Below, piece by piece: positions 61,851 through 64,000 of a DNA stretch of 64,000 nucleotides; within the stretch, counting starts at the first letter, position 1, and every line of letters begins with the position of its first letter. The notes below the pieces were generated by a model. The model was given only the letters and a program-made list of their open reading frames with translations, was not told the DNA's origin and did no database searches. Made by a program: the position numbers and the translations under genes. The stretch lies in assembly GCA_014529385.2 (NCBI GenBank), contig CM043942.1, forward strand, positions 110,662,141 through 110,726,140, written 5' to 3'. The stretch comes from Adiantum capillus-veneris (taxonomy: Eukaryota; Streptophyta; Polypodiopsida; Polypodiales; Pteridaceae).

Positions 61851-62086
61851 AAAGATGGCCACATTCTGACATTATTACTATTGATTTCCAAAATCTATTG
61901 GTACTATGTTTTTTATAAAATGTATATAAAATGAAAGTATTCCTAGTACTTTGAAAATGACATTTCTACATAAAAGTTTTGATTACCATGCATGTTAAAT
62001 TTTTAAAAAAAAACCTTTTACTGATATTTTATTAACCTTTTTTTTGTAATTTGATTTTAATTAGTGTATGTAATTTATTAATGTAG

Positions 62087-63990
62087 GTTGCTTGGGATGA
62101 TTTTGGCCCGTCCACTGAACCGGATAGATCACGGTGGTTGGCCGAGCGATTACCATGCCCATGCGTGCGGTGCAAATGCGCCATTGCTCGACTTCGACGG
62201 ATATGCTTGAGTCATGTAGAAGATTATGGACTATGGAATGATCCTCGCAAGCGTGCACGGATGGAAACAAACGATCCGCAAATTGTAGCGGCTATTGACG
62301 TCACCCCTCATTGGTGTGTGGTTGGTGGAGGAGGGGAAAGGAGGGTGGAAGATCGCATGCGCCAGGAATCCATTAGAGAGGGAGGAAGCACATCAAATCA
62401 GCCAACTGCTGCTCCCTCTACGAGTGACCATATCCCATCTCCTTACATGGATGGAGAAGACGACCATTTGCATAGAATGGTTGAGGATCTCCTTGCACGA
62501 GATGAGAAGCATGAACCAGAGTGTGCATGCGAAGAAGCTTCCAAAAGAACGAGGAGTGAGCTACTCGATTCGACACACACTGCACTATATGATAGATGCT
62601 CTTACTCCATTTTAAGGGCATCTCTCGAAGTCCTTAACCTTCAGGCGATGTTTGGATGGAGCAATGCTAGTGTCGACGCACTTTTGAGGTATGTATACAG
62701 ATTGTGAAGGATGCTTGTGGAGTGCATAAATTAGCTTTTAATGTACTTTCTTCTTGTGATAGGTTGCTAGGAAAGATGCTGCCAGTTGGCAATCACATGC
62801 CAGAGAATAGACGAAAAGCACGCAAAGTGGTGACTGGATTAGGGATGGATTATGATCGCCTTCATGCTTGCATGAACGATTGTGTGCTCTTTCGTAATGA
62901 GCATGCCGATTGTGACACATGTCCATCGTGCGGGGAGCATAGGTTCAAAGAAGGAATGCAGAGCAACAGAATTCCACGTAAAGTTTTGAGGAATTTTTCA
63001 CTCATCCCTCGCATCCAACACATGTTTAGATTGAAGGGTACGAGCAAGCTTTTGAGTTGGCATGCAAAAAATCGCTCCACAGATGGTATTATGAGAGTGC
63101 CAGCTGACTCACTAGCGTGGAAGCACATAGAGGACACATGGCCAGAGTTCAGGGATGAGCCTCGTCACTTGAGGATTGGGTTAGCTAGTGATGGAGTGAA
63201 TCCATTTGGGCACCGCTCTACTTCATGGAGCACTTGGCCGGTGGTGGTTGTAAACTATAATATTCCTCCTTGGGAGGCAACAAAAAAGGGAAACATTTTA
63301 CTATCACTTCTATTCCAGGAAAGCACAAGGTAAAAAACATGGATGTATATCTGCAGCCTCTTATTGAAGAGCTTCAAGAACTATGGAGAGGCATAGATGT
63401 CATTGACATTTCACGGCCACCACGAGACCGTAAAGCCATCATCAAGTGCATCCTCATGTGGACCATGCATGATTACCCAGGATTTGGAGAGGTATCTGGT
63501 AAGTATGCACATGTTAATTGTACTCTTTGCTTTAGGTTTATCGTCTCATGTGTAACGTTTGTTTACCTCTTGGCAGGATTGGCAACATCTGGACATAGTG
63601 CGTGTCCCACTTGTGGCCCTTCCCTTGTGACAGAGAGACCTCCTCTTCTTGGGAAGGTGATCTATCCCAACAACCATCGCTTCCTACCTCCTTCACATCG
63701 TAGATATGCTCCCCCTATCAATGGAGTGCATCCGTTCCATTGGAACATGGCTGATTGGGCGAAGAATTGGGAGGAGCATCATGGTACCTCACCGCCTCCC
63801 AATGGGTTGCCAAACGGTATGTCGAGGTACTCAATATTCTTGTCGCTCCCCTATTGGGCTTCGTTGAAAATTCAGCACTTATTGGACCCTATGCATGTAT
63901 TCAAAAATGTTGGGCAAGCTATATGGGATCACATAATTGGCAAGAAGGATTCATTGGGTGCTAGGGAAGATTTAAGAGCCATTAGACGTC
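62087..63990 (+). pseudogene. tnp2: CACTA Tnp2-type transposase, 5' part, one frameshift, cut by window edge
   Basis: The first exon (from a GTAG acceptor at 62086) reads LAERLPCPCVRCKCAIARLR, the transposase-associated zinc domain, then IEDYGLW-like sequence. An intron at 62689-62762 joins in phase to the Tnp2 core: DYDRLHACMNDCVLFRNEHA, CDTCPSCGEHRFKEG, IPRKVLRNFSLIPRIQHMF, IGLASDGVNPFGHRSTSWST and YNIPPW. A one-base frame break lies near 63311. The sequence continues with KHKVKNMDVYLQPLIEELQE, an intron (63499-63576), GHSACPTCGP and LLDPMHVFKNVGQAIW. It cuts the element ends during transposition; the frameshift disables this copy unless it is an assembly error. Confidence 0.93.
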
Positions 63991-64000
63991 CCCCCCCCCC

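Larger units (their letters stand above)
58124..64000 (+). mobile_element. CACTA (En/Spm) DNA transposon, left part
   Basis: CACTATAAAATATGTGCGG at 58124 fits a CACTA terminus and is followed by dense GCGGTAA/TTACCGC motifs. It encodes a minus-strand TnpA-like gene and a plus-strand Tnp2-type transposase that runs off the right edge. The right terminus and target duplication are outside the window. A second CACTA at 58117 leaves the exact first base uncertain. Confidence 0.82.

Noticed and set aside
63991-64000. Run of C at the window end as a feature
   Set aside because: Too short to judge; it could be sequence or an artefact at the cut.

Overview
The window is repeat-dominated plant nuclear DNA with no convincing host gene. 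Plant signs are Ty3/gypsy chromovirus-type and Ty1/copia retroelements with TGGTATCAGAGC-type primer sites, a CACTA (En/Spm) transposon encoding a Tnp2-type transposase, short GT-AG introns, and very long (GA)n, (CA)n and (GT)n tracts. A large-genome land plant, perhaps a fern or another non-seed plant, fits; the species cannot be read from the sequence.

Layout. (1) 1-9985: the minus-strand 5' part of a Ty3/gypsy element, with a 3.35 kb LTR (6634-9985), primer site, 2.9 kb leader holding several broken related ORFs, then decayed gag and pol running off the left edge. It sits in the gag of a Ty1/copia element. (2) 9986-47.7 kb is a nest four levels deep. The decayed copia element (9986-11705 and 45085-about 47760) contains a Ty3/gypsy element with 2.3 kb LTRs (11706-45084). 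That contains a chromovirus with chromodomain integrase (21697-41815, target duplication AAGTA). The 3' LTR of the chromovirus contains a 9.4 kb DNA transposon (31693-41096) with 33-bp terminal inverted repeats. (3) 47.8-53.3 kb holds a long (GT)n tract, degenerate repeats and little else. (4) 53328-57597 is a 4.27 kb solo LTR with target duplication ACAAA and two internal tandem arrays. (5) 58124 to the right edge is the left part of a CACTA element with a broken TnpA-like gene, a large palindromic array between divergent genes, and Tnp2.

The outstanding object is the 9.4 kb DNA transposon. Its five gene regions are an unknown protein, an acidic protein ending in an FCP1-like HAD phosphatase domain, a histone H3-like (CENH3-leaning) domain joined by clean splicing to a Ulp1-like C48 protease domain, a small unknown ORF, and a transposase-like gene with GDxK and CxxC motifs. 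The histone-protease gene is open over three exons (453 codons), while the presumed transposase and the first gene carry lesions. A transposon carrying an H3 variant, a SUMO-protease fold and a CTD-phosphatase fold suggests cargo acting on chromatin or on centromere or SUMO pathways. That function is inference; the domain matches are read from the translated sequence. I know of no described transposon with this gene set, but I could not search.

A second theme is coding capacity in unusual places of the gypsy elements: a short basic KRTR-containing ORF inside LTRs of two different elements, and a family of pre-gag ORFs between primer site and gag.
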